Assembly (NCBI GenBank): GCA_900553465.1 | Contig: USDT01000024.1 | Location: 1 to 43,401, forward strand | Reading direction: 5' to 3' | DNA from: an uncultured Prevotella sp. | GTDB taxonomy: Bacteria > Bacteroidota > Bacteroidia > Bacteroidales > Bacteroidaceae | Length of the DNA stretch: 43,401 nt | Shown here: piece after piece, positions 16,713 through 25,987 of the stretch | Position numbering within the stretch: the stretch's first letter is position 1 | How the letters are laid out: each line of letters starts with the position of its first letter | Translations under genes and position numbers: made by a program | The notes under the pieces: generated by a model | The model's input: the letters and a program-made list of their open reading frames with translations, nothing else | What the model was told of the DNA's origin: nothing | Database searches by the model: none

Positions 16713-17621
16713 ATGAGTAACGGACAATTGACTCATGTGCTCACCATGACGGTTGACAGGCTTTCGGCAGCGGAGTCGCTAAAAGGCATTTGTCATCACC
16801 ATCGTGACGGCAACCCGCTGCCTTCGGGCAAAGTGCTCGAGGAAATCATATCACTGGCACGGGCAATACTGTTTCCTGGTTATTACGGAAATTCCTCATT
16901 CGACTCAAAAACCATTCGTTATCATATAGGTGTGAATGTAGAACGTTTCCACCGTCTGCTTTCCGACCAAATCGAGGCCGGACTTTGTTTCAGCGACTGT
17001 TGCTGCGAGGATGAGCCTCGCGACCTCACGGCGCTGGCAGAGAAGGCTGAGGAACTGTCGGCGGAGCTCATCTCGCGTCTGCCGGAAATAAGAAGCACGC
17101 TTGCAACAGATGTCACGGCAGCATACAACGGTGACCCGGCGGCTGAAAGTTGTGGTGAAGTGATATCTTGCTATCCTGTCATCAAAACACTTGTGAACTA
17201 CCGTCTGGCGCACGAGCTGCATCTGCTCGGTGTGCCGCTCATACCGCGAATAATTACCGAGATGGCCCATTCGGAAACAGGTATAGATATACATCCGGCC
17301 GCGTCAATAGGCAAATATTTTACAATAGACCATGGTACCGGTGTGGTGATAGGTGCGACCTGCATTATCGGCAACAATGTCAAGATATATCAGGGAGTGA
17401 CGCTTGGTGCAAAGAGTTTCCCACTCGACGAGCACGGCAATCCGATAAAAGGCATTCCGCGTCATCCTATAATAGAAGACAACGTCGTGATATACGCCAA
17501 CGCAACCATTCTCGGACGTGTGACGATAGGCGAGGGCTGTGTGGTGGGAGCCAACGAGTGGATAACGGAAGACATGATGCCGAACACAAAAAAATACAGA
17601 ACATGTGAACGGAAGGCATGA
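16713..17621 (+). CDS. cysE: Serine O-acetyltransferase
   Basis: A 302-residue enzyme that transfers acetyl from acetyl-CoA to L-serine, giving O-acetylserine for cysteine synthesis. The C-terminal half is a left-handed parallel beta-helix with hexapeptide repeats, and the active-site region TGIDIHPAASIG (189-200) and DHGTG (206-210) is intact. YRLAHELHLLGVPLIPR (163-179) matches the helix preceding the beta-helix in serine acetyltransferases. The N-terminal 150 residues form a helical domain longer than in E. coli CysE, common in Bacteroidetes homologues. A TTG nine bases upstream (16704) could also start translation, but the ATG at 16713 is preferred. No cysteine synthase gene is nearby. 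Gap to the next gene is 73 A-rich bases. Confidence 0.92.
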   Translation: MSNGQLTHVLTMTVDRLSAAESLKGICHHHRDGNPLPSGKVLEEIISLARAILFPGYYGNSSFDSKTIRYHIGVNVERFHRLLSDQIEAGLCFSDCCCEDEPRDLTALAEKAEELSAELISRLPEIRSTLATDVTAAYNGDPAAESCGEVISCYPVIKTLVNYRLAHELHLLGVPLIPRIITEMAHSETGIDIHPAASIGKYFTIDHGTGVVIGATCIIGNNVKIYQGVTLGAKSFPLDEHGNPIKGIPRHPIIEDNVVIYANATILGRVTIGEGCVVGANEWITEDMMPNTKKYRTCERKA

Positions 17622-17694
17622 CTCCTGTCATACTCGGATAGAAGAATATAATAACAACAAGACATAAAACAGAACATAACAACAAAAAACAGAT

Positions 17695-19182
17695 ATGAAC
17701 GAATTTGAACTCATAGCCAAAACGTTTATGGGCCTTGAGCCTGTTCTTGCAAAAGAACTGATACAGATGGGAGCCAACAACGTTCAGACAGGACGTCGTA
17801 TGGTGTCGTTTACAGGAGACAAGGAGATGATGTATCGTGCAAACTTCCAGCTGCATACAGCCATCCGTATTTTGAAACCCATCAGTCATTTCAAGGCCCG
17901 TTCGGCTGATGATGTATATAATGAGGTGAAAAAGATCGACTGGAGCAAGATTATAGAGAAGGGAAAGACTTTTTCTGTTGATTCGGTCGTTTATTCTGAG
18001 GAGTTCAGAAACTCTAGATTTGTGACCTATAAGGTGAAGGATGCCATAGTCGATCAGTTCCGTGAGAACACCGGAACACGTCCGAACATATCGGTCAGCA
18101 ATCCAGACATCCGTCTTAACATACATATTGCGGAAGACAATGCTACGCTGTCGCTCGACTCGAGCGGTGAGTCTTTGCATCGCAGAGGTTACAGACAGGA
18201 ATCTGTGGAAGCTCCTCTCAACGAAGTGTTGGCGGCCGGAATGATACTCATGACAGGTTGGAACGGTGACTGCGATTTCATTGATCCGATGTGTGGATCA
18301 GGTACTTTGCTCATTGAGGCTGCACTCATTGCCCACAACATGAGTCCTGGTATATTCCGTAAGGAGTTCGCTTTTGAGAAGTGGAGCGACTTTGACAAGG
18401 ATATGTTTGATCGTATCTATAATGATGATTCGCAGGAACGCGAGTTCAAACATCATATTTATGGATATGACATTGACATAAAGGCGGTTAATACTGCACG
18501 TCTCAATGTGAGAGCAGCGGGTCTGACAAATGATATAACTGTGAGTGAAGCAGATTTTGCAAACTTCAAGAAACCGCAGAACAAGAGCATCATTGTTACA
18601 AACCCGCCTTATGGCGAACGTATATCAACACCCAACCTGTTGGCTACATACAGAATGATTGGCGAGCGTCTGAAGCATGAGTTTACAGACAACGAGGCTT
18701 GGGTCCTGAGTTATCGTGAGGAGTGTTTTGACCAGATTGGTCTGAAACCGTCGATAAAGATTCCTGTTTATAATGGTTCTTTGGAATGTGAGTTCAGAAA
18801 ATACACTATGTTCGACGGAAGAATGAAGGAATTCAGATCCGAAGGCGGTATAGTAAAGAGCGACGAGGAAAAAAGACAGATGGCTGAGAAACACCGTTTC
18901 AAGAAGAATCGTGAGTTCAAGAAGCGCATAGATGAGGAAGAGGAGAACGAGGCAGCCGACATACGTTCGTTCAAGTTCTATTCCATTGAACGTATGAAGA
19001 ATTCGCCGGAACGCAAGAATGCGGGCAGAAACCGTGACGCTTCGGCCGACGGTGACAGAAAACCTTCGCGTCGCGATTTTAAGAAAGCAGAACGTGGCGG
19101 AAAGCATTTCGGACGCGGCGGTAAACGTGAGGAACGTGATATGGGCAAATTTTATAAGAGGAGATCTGGCGATGAAGATTAA
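17695..19182 (+). CDS. THUMP-domain class I RNA methyltransferase (RlmL N-terminal-like)
   Basis: A 495-residue SAM-dependent methyltransferase. An N-terminal ferredoxin-like/THUMP RNA-binding part (about residues 5-155) is followed by a Rossmann methyltransferase domain with DPMCGSGT (197-204) for SAM binding and the catalytic NPPYGER (303-309), the signature of N2-guanine or N6-adenine methylation. It corresponds to the part of E. coli RlmL that makes m2G2445 in 23S rRNA; the exact position is inferred. A C-terminal tail (about 400-495) is strongly charged and rich in K, R, G and D, with SRRDFKKAERGGKHFGRGGK, probably a disordered RNA-binding extension. The last 11 bases overlap the start of the peptidase gene. 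Confidence 0.88.
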   Translation: MNEFELIAKTFMGLEPVLAKELIQMGANNVQTGRRMVSFTGDKEMMYRANFQLHTAIRILKPISHFKARSADDVYNEVKKIDWSKIIEKGKTFSVDSVVYSEEFRNSRFVTYKVKDAIVDQFRENTGTRPNISVSNPDIRLNIHIAEDNATLSLDSSGESLHRRGYRQESVEAPLNEVLAAGMILMTGWNGDCDFIDPMCGSGTLLIEAALIAHNMSPGIFRKEFAFEKWSDFDKDMFDRIYNDDSQEREFKHHIYGYDIDIKAVNTARLNVRAAGLTNDITVSEADFANFKKPQNKSIIVTNPPYGERISTPNLLATYRMIGERLKHEFTDNEAWVLSYREECFDQIGLKPSIKIPVYNGSLECEFRKYTMFDGRMKEFRSEGGIVKSDEEKRQMAEKHRFKKNREFKKRIDEEEENEAADIRSFKFYSIERMKNSPERKNAGRNRDASADGDRKPSRRDFKKAERGGKHFGRGGKREERDMGKFYKRRSGDED

Positions 19183-21358
19183 GTTTTCAAGTTTGTTATT
19201 GATTCTTTTCAGCATGTTTTTGGGTAACACATATGCACAGCTGAAGCAGTTCACATTGGAAGACTTGAACTTTGGCGGAAACAATTATTATAATATGACG
19301 CCGAAGAACAAGTATACTTCTTGGTGGGGGGAGACTCTTGTTCATGACGATTACGACAAATGCAGTGTCGTGAATCCTAAAAATGCCAAGGAGAAACTGC
19401 TGTTCACTCTTGATGACATAAATGCTGTAATCGAGAAAAGTGGTCTTGGTGAGGACGGCAAAATACGCAGTCTTTACAGTGCAGAGTTTCCTTATGCAGA
19501 CAAGACTGTCGTTATGCTTTCAAATGGACGCATGAGAATTCTTGTCGATTGGAAGAACAAAAATGTTGTAGCCAAGTTTGTCAGCGGTCAGGGTATGCAG
19601 GCAGAGGAGTGGAGTGCAGCTTCACAGACGCTTGCCTATGTCAAGGACGACAACCTTTATGTTGTTGGCAAGGATGGCAAGGCCGCGCAGCTTACGACAG
19701 ACGGATCGAGAGATATTGTGTATGGACAGAGTGTTCACCGCAATGAGTTCGGTATCAACAAGGGCTTGTTCTGGAGTAACGACGGTAAGAGTCTGGCTTT
19801 TTACCGCATGGACCAGTCTATGGTCACCGACTATCCGTTGGTTGGCATTGATACACGCATCGCCACTCTCGAACCGGAGAAATATCCTATGGCCGGTGAG
19901 ACCAGCCATGAGGTGACGGTCGGTGTTTATAGCCTAAAGACAGGTAAGACCGTTTATCTGAACGTCGGCAATCCGAAAGACAGATACTTCACAAACATCG
20001 CATGGACATCGGACAACAAGCAGATTTATCTTATAGAGGTGAACCGCGATCAGACAGATGCAAGTCTTGATGTTTATGATGCCCAGACTGGAAATAAGGT
20101 GAAGACATTGTACCGTGAACATCACGACAAGTATGTGCATCCTGTCAATCCAGTGACATTCTTGCCGTGGGATAGCAGTAAGTTCATACTCCAGAGTGAG
20201 CGTGACGGATATAATCATCTTTATCTTTTCAGCACAGAAGGTGGCGAACCGAAACAGCTTACAAGTGGCAAGTGGGTGGTGCTCGCATTGATGGGATTTG
20301 ATGTGAAGAACAAGTCTGCGATAATTCTTTCAACTGAATGCAGTCCGATACAGAACAATATTTATTCAGTGAATATTGCCAGCGGAAAGCGTAAACTGCT
20401 TGATAACGGTAAGGGATGTCATGCCAACAGTGGCGACGGACATAAACTTGCTCTCTCACCGAAAGGAAGTCTTATCATTGACAATTACACCGAACCAGAT
20501 GTGCCGAGAAATATTGATATTATAGATACAAAGACGGCAAAGAGAGTAAACTATTTTACTTCGGACGATCCTTGGAAAGGATATGCCGTGCCACAGTTTA
20601 CCTCGGGAACAATAAAGGCTGCCGACGGCACTACTGATTTGTATTATCGTATGGTGAAGCCTGCTGATTTTGATCCGTCAAAGAAATATCCTACAGTGGT
20701 TTATGTGTACGGTGGACCGGGTGTTAGAAATGTTGAGGCTCGTTGGCATTACTGGAGCCGCGGATGGGAAACATACATGGCACAGAAGGGTTACATCGTA
20801 TTCATTCTTGACAATCGTGGATCATCAGACCGTGGACGTGATTTTGAGCAGGCCACATTCAGACATCTTGGAGTTGAGGAGATGAAGGATCAGATCTGCG
20901 GAGTTGATTATCTTAAGACATTACCTTATGTTGACGCAGACCGTCTCGGAGTTCATGGATGGAGTTTCGGAGGATTCATGACAACCTCTCTTATGACCAC
21001 ATATCCGGACGTGTTTAAGGTAGGAGTTGCCGGTGGACCGGTTATCGACTGGAAATATTATGAAGTGATGTATGGCGAACGCTATATGGATACTCCGCAG
21101 GCAAACCCTGAAGGATACAAGGAAAGCAGCCTGTTGTATAAGGCAAAGAATCTTAAGGGAAAACTTCAGATCATTACTGGTATGAATGATCCGGTGGTTG
21201 TTCCGCAGAACTGTCTTGCATTCCTTCAGGCATGTATCGCAGCAGGCACACAGCCAGACTTCTTCGTTTATCCTGGCGAACCGCACAACATGCGAGGACA
21301 TCAGAGTGTGCATCTGCATGAAAGAATCACACAGTATTTTGAGGATTATCTTAAATAA
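19172..21358 (+). CDS. S9-family prolyl dipeptidyl peptidase (dipeptidyl peptidase IV)
   Basis: A 728-residue secreted serine peptidase. It has a Sec signal peptide (MKIKFSSLLLILFSMFLG, cleavage probably after AYAQ-like NTYA), a beta-propeller domain (about 60-480) with repeated blades, and a C-terminal alpha/beta-hydrolase. The catalytic triad is visible: S598 in GWSFGG, D673 in GMNDP, H705 in GEPHNM. DPP IV enzymes release X-Pro or X-Ala dipeptides from peptide N-termini in the periplasm and are typical of peptide-using Bacteroidales. The ATG at 19172 is chosen because the signal peptide begins there, preceded by AGAGGAGAT, one of the few Shine-Dalgarno-like sequences in the window. The start overlaps the methyltransferase gene by 11 bases. 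Confidence 0.93.
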   Translation: MKIKFSSLLLILFSMFLGNTYAQLKQFTLEDLNFGGNNYYNMTPKNKYTSWWGETLVHDDYDKCSVVNPKNAKEKLLFTLDDINAVIEKSGLGEDGKIRSLYSAEFPYADKTVVMLSNGRMRILVDWKNKNVVAKFVSGQGMQAEEWSAASQTLAYVKDDNLYVVGKDGKAAQLTTDGSRDIVYGQSVHRNEFGINKGLFWSNDGKSLAFYRMDQSMVTDYPLVGIDTRIATLEPEKYPMAGETSHEVTVGVYSLKTGKTVYLNVGNPKDRYFTNIAWTSDNKQIYLIEVNRDQTDASLDVYDAQTGNKVKTLYREHHDKYVHPVNPVTFLPWDSSKFILQSERDGYNHLYLFSTEGGEPKQLTSGKWVVLALMGFDVKNKSAIILSTECSPIQNNIYSVNIASGKRKLLDNGKGCHANSGDGHKLALSPKGSLIIDNYTEPDVPRNIDIIDTKTAKRVNYFTSDDPWKGYAVPQFTSGTIKAADGTTDLYYRMVKPADFDPSKKYPTVVYVYGGPGVRNVEARWHYWSRGWETYMAQKGYIVFILDNRGSSDRGRDFEQATFRHLGVEEMKDQICGVDYLKTLPYVDADRLGVHGWSFGGFMTTSLMTTYPDVFKVGVAGGPVIDWKYYEVMYGERYMDTPQANPEGYKESSLLYKAKNLKGKLQIITGMNDPVVVPQNCLAFLQACIAAGTQPDFFVYPGEPHNMRGHQSVHLHERITQYFEDYLK

Positions 21359-21366
21359 ACACTATA

Positions 21367-21392
21367 CGGCAGCCATGTGTAATGGTCTGCCG
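21367..21392 (+). other. Small hairpin between the peptidase gene and purD
   Basis: CGGCAGCCA (21367-21375) pairs with TGGTCTGCCG (21383-21392) with a single bulged base. Only a short T/A mix follows, so it is at best a weak terminator eight bases after the stop codon. Confidence 0.5.
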
Positions 21393-21439
21393 TTATATGA
21401 TATATAATGACAAACAACATAAACAAATAAAGATAGCTT

Positions 21440-22708
21440 ATGAATATTCTTTTGCTTGGAAGTGGCGGACGCGAACATGCTTTGGCATGGAAGATCGCAC
21501 AGAGTGAGAAAGTGAATAAACTGTTCATTGCTCCGGGCAATGCAGGTACTGCCAATTGTGGAGAAAATGTAGATATAAAGGCTGATGATTTTGAAGCTTT
21601 AAAGGAGTTTTCTCTGGCAAATGATATAAATATGGTTGTTGTTGGTCCTGAAGATCCATTGGTGAAAGGCATCTATGACGATTTCAAAAATGATCCACGC
21701 ACATCAGCCATTCCTGTAATCGGACCGTCAAAGGCTGGTGCCGTACTTGAAGGATCAAAGGATTTTGCAAAAGGATTCATGCAGCGACATAATATTCCGA
21801 CTGCAAAATACCAGACTTTCACCGGTGAGACATTGGAAGAAGGACTGGCTTTTCTTGAGACATTGAAAGCTCCTTATGTACTAAAAGCAGACGGACTGTG
21901 TGCCGGTAAGGGCGTTCTTATATTGCCTACTCTGGAAGAGGCTAAAAAAGAACTGAAGGAAATGCTTGCCGGTATGTTTGGCAATGCTTCTGCAAGAGTT
22001 GTTATCGAAGAGTATCTCAGTGGTATAGAATGTTCTGTTTTTGTTCTTACAGATGGTAAGAATTACAAGATACTTCCCGAAGCAAAAGACTATAAGCGAA
22101 TCGGAGAACACGATACAGGTCTTAATACTGGTGGTATGGGAAGTGTTTCGCCGGTGCCTTTTGCCACATCGGAATGGATGTCTAAGGTTGAAAACCGTAT
22201 AATACGTCCTACCGTAAATGGTCTTGCAGAGGAAGGAATTGACTATAAAGGATTCATATTCTTCGGCCTTATAAATGTTGATGGTGAACCTATGGTGATA
22301 GAATATAATTGCCGTATGGGTGATCCTGAGACTGAAAGTGTCATGCTTAGACTTAAGAGTGATATTGTTGATTTGTTTGAAGGAGTGGCAAGTGGCGATC
22401 TTGACAAGAGAACCATTGAGTTTGACGAACGTGCTGCTGTTTGTGTGATGCTTGTCAGTGGTGGTTATCCTCAGAAATATCAGAAGGGATACATCATCGA
22501 AGGACTTGATAAAGTATCGGATTCAGTGTTATTCCATGCTGGGACACAGATGAAAGATGGTAATGTTGTGACAAGTGGTGGACGTGTCATAGCGGTATGT
22601 TCTTATGGTAAGAACCGCGATGAGGCTTTGGCTAAATCGTTTGAAGGAGCGCATCTTGTCACATTTACAGACAAGTATTTCAGAAGAGACATCGGGCATG
22701 ATTTATAA
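21440..22708 (+). CDS. purD: Phosphoribosylamine-glycine ligase
   Basis: A 422-residue ATP-grasp enzyme of purine synthesis that joins glycine to 5-phosphoribosylamine using ATP, in the cytoplasm. The N-terminal [17 protein letters not shown] matches the PurD signature. The ATP-grasp core contains [15 protein letters not shown] (with the conserved KADGLAAGKGV-like loop), [13 protein letters not shown] and the metal-binding [12 protein letters not shown]. Length is normal for PurD. It stands alone among purine genes here, 81 bases after the peptidase gene, as is common in Bacteroidales. A 10-bp perfect hairpin spans its stop codon (22688-22718). Confidence 0.97.
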   Translation: MNILLLGSGGREHALAWKIAQSEKVNKLFIAPGNAGTANCGENVDIKADDFEALKEFSLANDINMVVVGPEDPLVKGIYDDFKNDPRTSAIPVIGPSKAGAVLEGSKDFAKGFMQRHNIPTAKYQTFTGETLEEGLAFLETLKAPYVLKADGLCAGKGVLILPTLEEAKKELKEMLAGMFGNASARVVIEEYLSGIECSVFVLTDGKNYKILPEAKDYKRIGEHDTGLNTGGMGSVSPVPFATSEWMSKVENRIIRPTVNGLAEEGIDYKGFIFFGLINVDGEPMVIEYNCRMGDPETESVMLRLKSDIVDLFEGVASGDLDKRTIEFDERAAVCVMLVSGGYPQKYQKGYIIEGLDKVSDSVLFHAGTQMKDGNVVTSGGRVIAVCSYGKNRDEALAKSFEGAHLVTFTDKYFRRDIGHDL

Positions 22709-22718
22709 GCCCGATGTC
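22688..22718 (+). terminator. Hairpin spanning the purD stop codon
   Basis: A perfect 10-bp stem (22688-22697 with 22709-22718) holds the TAA stop codon in its 11-base loop. No T run follows, so termination would be inefficient; it could alternatively stabilise the purD transcript end. Confidence 0.5.
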
Positions 22719-22768
22719 GTATGCTGTATGTCGGCAAAATGAAAGTGCAATAAATCCATTATATCATC

Positions 22769-23701
22769 GTGGCGAGAAAAAGAATACAGAACATAGTTGC
22801 GGAAAGCCGTTTCGCATTGCCTGTCACAGCCATATATGGCTTATTGATGAGTATTGCATGCGGATTAATAGAACAGAATCTTTGGCTGCATTTCGGAGTA
22901 TTGGTTGTATCTTCATATCTTATGGTAGAGTTGAACAATTCCAATGCACTTATTCGTGTTTACAGCCGAATGGTTTCATGTTCCTATATTATGCTTTTCC
23001 TGATGTCGGCGCTATTGAGGTTTCCGCTGACATCGGCTTTGACACAGTTGTGTTTCATTGCTTTCTACATGTTCTTTTTCCACGCCTATCAGAATAAAAG
23101 CTCAATGGGACTTGTGTTTTATGCTTTTCTGATGATTGGAATAGCAAGCACAATGTCTGTTCATATGCTTTTTCTGGTGCCTTTGATGTGGATTTTGCTG
23201 TTCACAAACGTTCTTGCCGGTAACATACGCACATTCTTTGCGTCTGTCCTTGGCTTGATATTTCCTTACTGGTTCTTGATCAGTTATTATATATATACAG
23301 GACAAATAGGTCTGCTTGCCGATCATTTCAGTCAGTTGGGTGTTTTTGGAAAGCTGTTCGACTATACAGTGTTGACAGATGGTTGCATTATAGTTTTTGC
23401 AGCGCTTGCCTTACTTATGATTATAGGAATAATCCATTTTCACCGAAACAGCTACAAGGACAAGATACGTACACGAATGCTTTATGAAATATTTTCGGTT
23501 ACAGGCATTTATGTTGCGGTGTTATTATTGCTTCAGCCCAATCTCTACGAGCAGTTTATAGGAATAATGGTTGTTAATACTTCACCCCTTATTGCTCATT
23601 TTATTGTATTCACTAAGACCAGACTGACAAATATTCTGTTTTTTGTTATCGTCTTATCGGTCTTTTTAATAACAATGTACAGCGCATGGATGCCTTTATA
23701 G
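22769..23701 (+). CDS. Polytopic membrane protein of unknown function
   Basis: A 310-residue protein, not recognised with confidence. It starts at a GTG (22769), has a short basic N-terminus (ARKRIQN) and about nine to ten hydrophobic segments spread over the whole length, for example LPVTAIYGLLMSIACGLIE and LTNILFFVIVLSVFLITM. No ABC-permease EAA loop, GT-C acidic loop or transporter signature is visible. Bacteroidetes genomes carry a similar uncharacterised membrane family beside YqaA-like genes. The last 16 bases overlap the start of the next gene, suggesting translational coupling and a shared operon with the YqaA-like, metal-binding and ABC genes. A role in envelope or metal homeostasis would be inference only. 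Confidence 0.75.
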   Translation: MARKRIQNIVAESRFALPVTAIYGLLMSIACGLIEQNLWLHFGVLVVSSYLMVELNNSNALIRVYSRMVSCSYIMLFLMSALLRFPLTSALTQLCFIAFYMFFFHAYQNKSSMGLVFYAFLMIGIASTMSVHMLFLVPLMWILLFTNVLAGNIRTFFASVLGLIFPYWFLISYYIYTGQIGLLADHFSQLGVFGKLFDYTVLTDGCIIVFAALALLMIIGIIHFHRNSYKDKIRTRMLYEIFSVTGIYVAVLLLLQPNLYEQFIGIMVVNTSPLIAHFIVFTKTRLTNILFFVIVLSVFLITMYSAWMPL

Positions 23702-24138
23702 ATTTTTTGATAAACTGGGGATATTGGGGCATGCTTATATCTGCGTTTCTCGCAGGAAGCGTTTTGCCATTCAGTAGTGAGGCTGTTATGGTCGGTCTTT
23801 TGGCGGCAGGACTGCAGCCTTGGCCCCTTGTCGTATATGGAACGATAGGAAATGTTGCCGGTTCTTTGATGAATTACGGTATTGGTCGTTTGGGCAAGCT
23901 TTACTGGATAGAGCATTATTTGCATGTAAGCAAAGAAAGCCTGTCGCGTGCAGAACGTTTTATGGCTGGTCGTGGAGCCTGGGTCGGATTCTTTGCTTTT
24001 ATACCTGTGCTTGGTGATGCTATCACCATAATGCTTGGATTGATGAGGGCTAATGTTCTGATTTCGGTTATCAGTATCTCTATTGGAAAAATGCTGAGAT
24101 ATGTATTCCTTGCCTATGGTGTTAAATTGATGTTCTGA
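23686..24138 (+). CDS. YqaA/DedA (SNARE-associated/VTT) family membrane protein
   Basis: A 150-residue inner-membrane protein of the YqaA branch of the DedA/VTT family. Features seen are an N-terminal SAFLAGSVLPFSSEAVMVGLL re-entrant-like segment with a conserved acidic residue, then GTIGNVAGSLMNYGIGRLG, and FFAFIPVLGDAITIMLGLMR in the second half. Members of this superfamily act in lipid scrambling or proton-coupled membrane homeostasis; the substrate of YqaA proteins is unknown. The gene overlaps the preceding membrane-protein gene by 16 bases and stops two bases before the metal-binding lipoprotein gene. Confidence 0.88.
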   Translation: MDAFIDFLINWGYWGMLISAFLAGSVLPFSSEAVMVGLLAAGLQPWPLVVYGTIGNVAGSLMNYGIGRLGKLYWIEHYLHVSKESLSRAERFMAGRGAWVGFFAFIPVLGDAITIMLGLMRANVLISVISISIGKMLRYVFLAYGVKLMF

Positions 24139-24140
24139 CA

Positions 24141-24980
24141 ATGCAAAAATATAATATTCTTCTTTTCCTGACAATATTGTCTGTGGCTGTGTCATGTCGT
24201 GATAATATGAGACAAGCTCCGGACAGACGTGTGATAACAGTAACGATAGAACCGTTGAGATATTTTGCCGAGCGTATAGCCGGAGACAGGTTTGATGTTG
24301 AGACAATGGTGCCGCAGGGGGGTAATCCGGAAACATACGAACCTTCTGCCAGACAGATGATGAATCTGTCACACAGTGTCCTTTATGTCAAGGTGGGGAG
24401 CATTGGTTTTGAACGTACATGGATGAAGAAACTCGAACAAAACGCTCCTCACGCCATTATAGTGGATTCTTCCGATGGCATATCAATGATGAAGACGGAG
24501 AATGGCATCCCAGATCCGCATACTTGGATGAGCACTGCCAATTCGTTGATAATCGCAGAAAACATATACAGGGCACTTGTAAAAATAGACAAGAAGGACA
24601 GTATTTATTTTAAGAAGAATCTCGAAAATCTTATTGATTCCATCAATCATGTTAACTCGGAGATCAGACATCTTGTCAGAAATGCAAAGACCCGTTCGTT
24701 CCTGATTTATCATCCCATACTGACTTATTATGCCCGTGATTTCGGTCTGACGCAAATTCCGTTGGAGGAGGAGAGTCGTGAGCCAAGCGCGCGACAGATG
24801 CATAATATCATAAGCAGAGCAAAGAATGAACGTGTGAAAGTCTTTTTTGTTCAGAAAGAGTTTGCCAATCGTAATATAAACGCTGTGACAGAAAGTACAG
24901 GAGCTGATACTGCGGAGATTGATCCGCTCGGATATGACTGGCAGAATGAAATGATAAAGGTTGCAAGATGTCTGAAATAA
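24141..24980 (+). CDS. Zinc/manganese-type ABC transporter substrate-binding lipoprotein
   Basis: A 279-residue ZnuA/TroA-family cluster A-I binding protein. A signal peptide with lipobox AVSC (cysteine 19) would anchor it in a membrane of the envelope. Metal-ligand positions appear as H127 (DPHTWM), H191 (YHPIL) and D261 (IDPLG). The usual first histidine of the PH-x-YEP motif is replaced by glutamate (NPETYEP, E64), a change that I recall as common in Bacteroidetes relatives. No histidine-rich loop is present, so zinc selectivity cannot be claimed. It overlaps the ABC ATPase gene by 13 bases. No cognate permease gene is recognised in the window. Confidence 0.9.
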   Translation: MQKYNILLFLTILSVAVSCRDNMRQAPDRRVITVTIEPLRYFAERIAGDRFDVETMVPQGGNPETYEPSARQMMNLSHSVLYVKVGSIGFERTWMKKLEQNAPHAIIVDSSDGISMMKTENGIPDPHTWMSTANSLIIAENIYRALVKIDKKDSIYFKKNLENLIDSINHVNSEIRHLVRNAKTRSFLIYHPILTYYARDFGLTQIPLEEESREPSARQMHNIISRAKNERVKVFFVQKEFANRNINAVTESTGADTAEIDPLGYDWQNEMIKVARCLK

Positions 24981-25687
24981 AAGAACAGCCAATAATAAAG
25001 ACAGCCGGCATGTCGGCCGGATATGATGGTAAAATCATATTGCGTGATGTCAATATAAGCATAAACGACCATGATTTTCTTGGCATTATCGGACCTAACG
25101 GATGTGGGAAAACCACTCTTATAAGAGTTTTACTCGGCCTCATGCGTCCGATGTCAGGAACAGTCTGTTATATGCGTGATGGCCGGAATGTCAAAAATCT
25201 CTCTATGGGTTACCTTCCGCAATATAACAATCTTGACCGGAAGTTCCCTGTTTCTGTTCATGATGTTGTCTTGTCCGGGTTGAAAATGGGTGCCAGACCG
25301 TTCGCTTCATACAGCAGGGAACAGCATGCGATGGTGCGAGAAGTATTGCAGACACTTGAAATAGAACATCTGCAGCAGAGTCATATCGGTGAGCTTAGTG
25401 GCGGACAGCTACAGAGAGTGTTGCTTGCGCGTGCTATTGTCTCCAAGCCGGAGGTGCTTGTTCTTGATGAACCGAACACTTATATTGATCGCCATTTTCA
25501 AACACAGATGTATACAATGTTGTCGCGTATCAATCAAAGTTGCGCGATTGTCATAGTCAGTCATGACATAGATTCTGTATTGAAGAATGCGAGAAATGTC
25601 GCTTTTGTCAATCGGGCTGTACGCTTGTGTCCGGTCGGTGATATAACGGAGCGCGACATTATCGAATGTCTTAGCTGTTCAGAATAG
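24968..25687 (+). CDS. Metal-type ABC transporter ATP-binding protein
   Basis: A 239-residue ABC ATPase resembling ZnuC/TroB. Walker A GPNGCGKTT is at residues 42-50, the Q-loop glutamine near 85 (LPQYN), the signature LSGGQLQR at 143-150, Walker B VLVLDEP at 163-169, and the H-loop SHD near residue 198. All catalytic motifs are complete, so it should hydrolyse ATP. It overlaps the binding-protein gene by 13 bases, which supports function in the same metal importer. A permease gene should follow or accompany it, but the next gene is a DUF2723 protein 300 bases away with its own promoter. Confidence 0.9.
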   Translation: MSEIKEQPIIKTAGMSAGYDGKIILRDVNISINDHDFLGIIGPNGCGKTTLIRVLLGLMRPMSGTVCYMRDGRNVKNLSMGYLPQYNNLDRKFPVSVHDVVLSGLKMGARPFASYSREQHAMVREVLQTLEIEHLQQSHIGELSGGQLQRVLLARAIVSKPEVLVLDEPNTYIDRHFQTQMYTMLSRINQSCAIVIVSHDIDSVLKNARNVAFVNRAVRLCPVGDITERDIIECLSCSE

Positions 25688-25987
25688 TTGTTTCTGATTG
25701 TAATCAATTTATACTTATACGAACGGAAACTTCTCAGACAAATCTTAAATGTGTGATATTATTTTTATGCCGTGTGCATTAAATTATATTAATGCATTGA
25801 TATTAAAGTTTCTTTGTCGTATAAAAATGTTATCTTTGCATTTATAAAATGATATTTATGAATGTGTGCGTGTCAGCATATTGTTTCATAATTGGCTTCA
25901 GAGCTGTACAACTTGAAAACTTTTCTTGTGTCCAGTCTCGTTTTTTCATGTAATCTAAAGAATGCATAACACATATCTAAATTGTAA
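25688..25987. other. Intergenic region with probable promoter for the DUF2723 gene
   Basis: TATCTTTG (25831-25838) is a clear TAnnTTTG -7 box; the nearest TTTG (25813-25816) is only 14 bases away, so the -33 element is not canonical. Transcription from it would give a leader of about 145 nt before the ATG at 25988. No small gene or strong hairpin is seen. Confidence 0.55.

Noticed and set aside
22714..23097. A 127-codon frame overlapping the unknown membrane-protein gene
   Set aside because: It is the other-frame shadow of the polytopic protein, which has a coherent series of transmembrane segments and overlaps the next gene in the usual operon manner.
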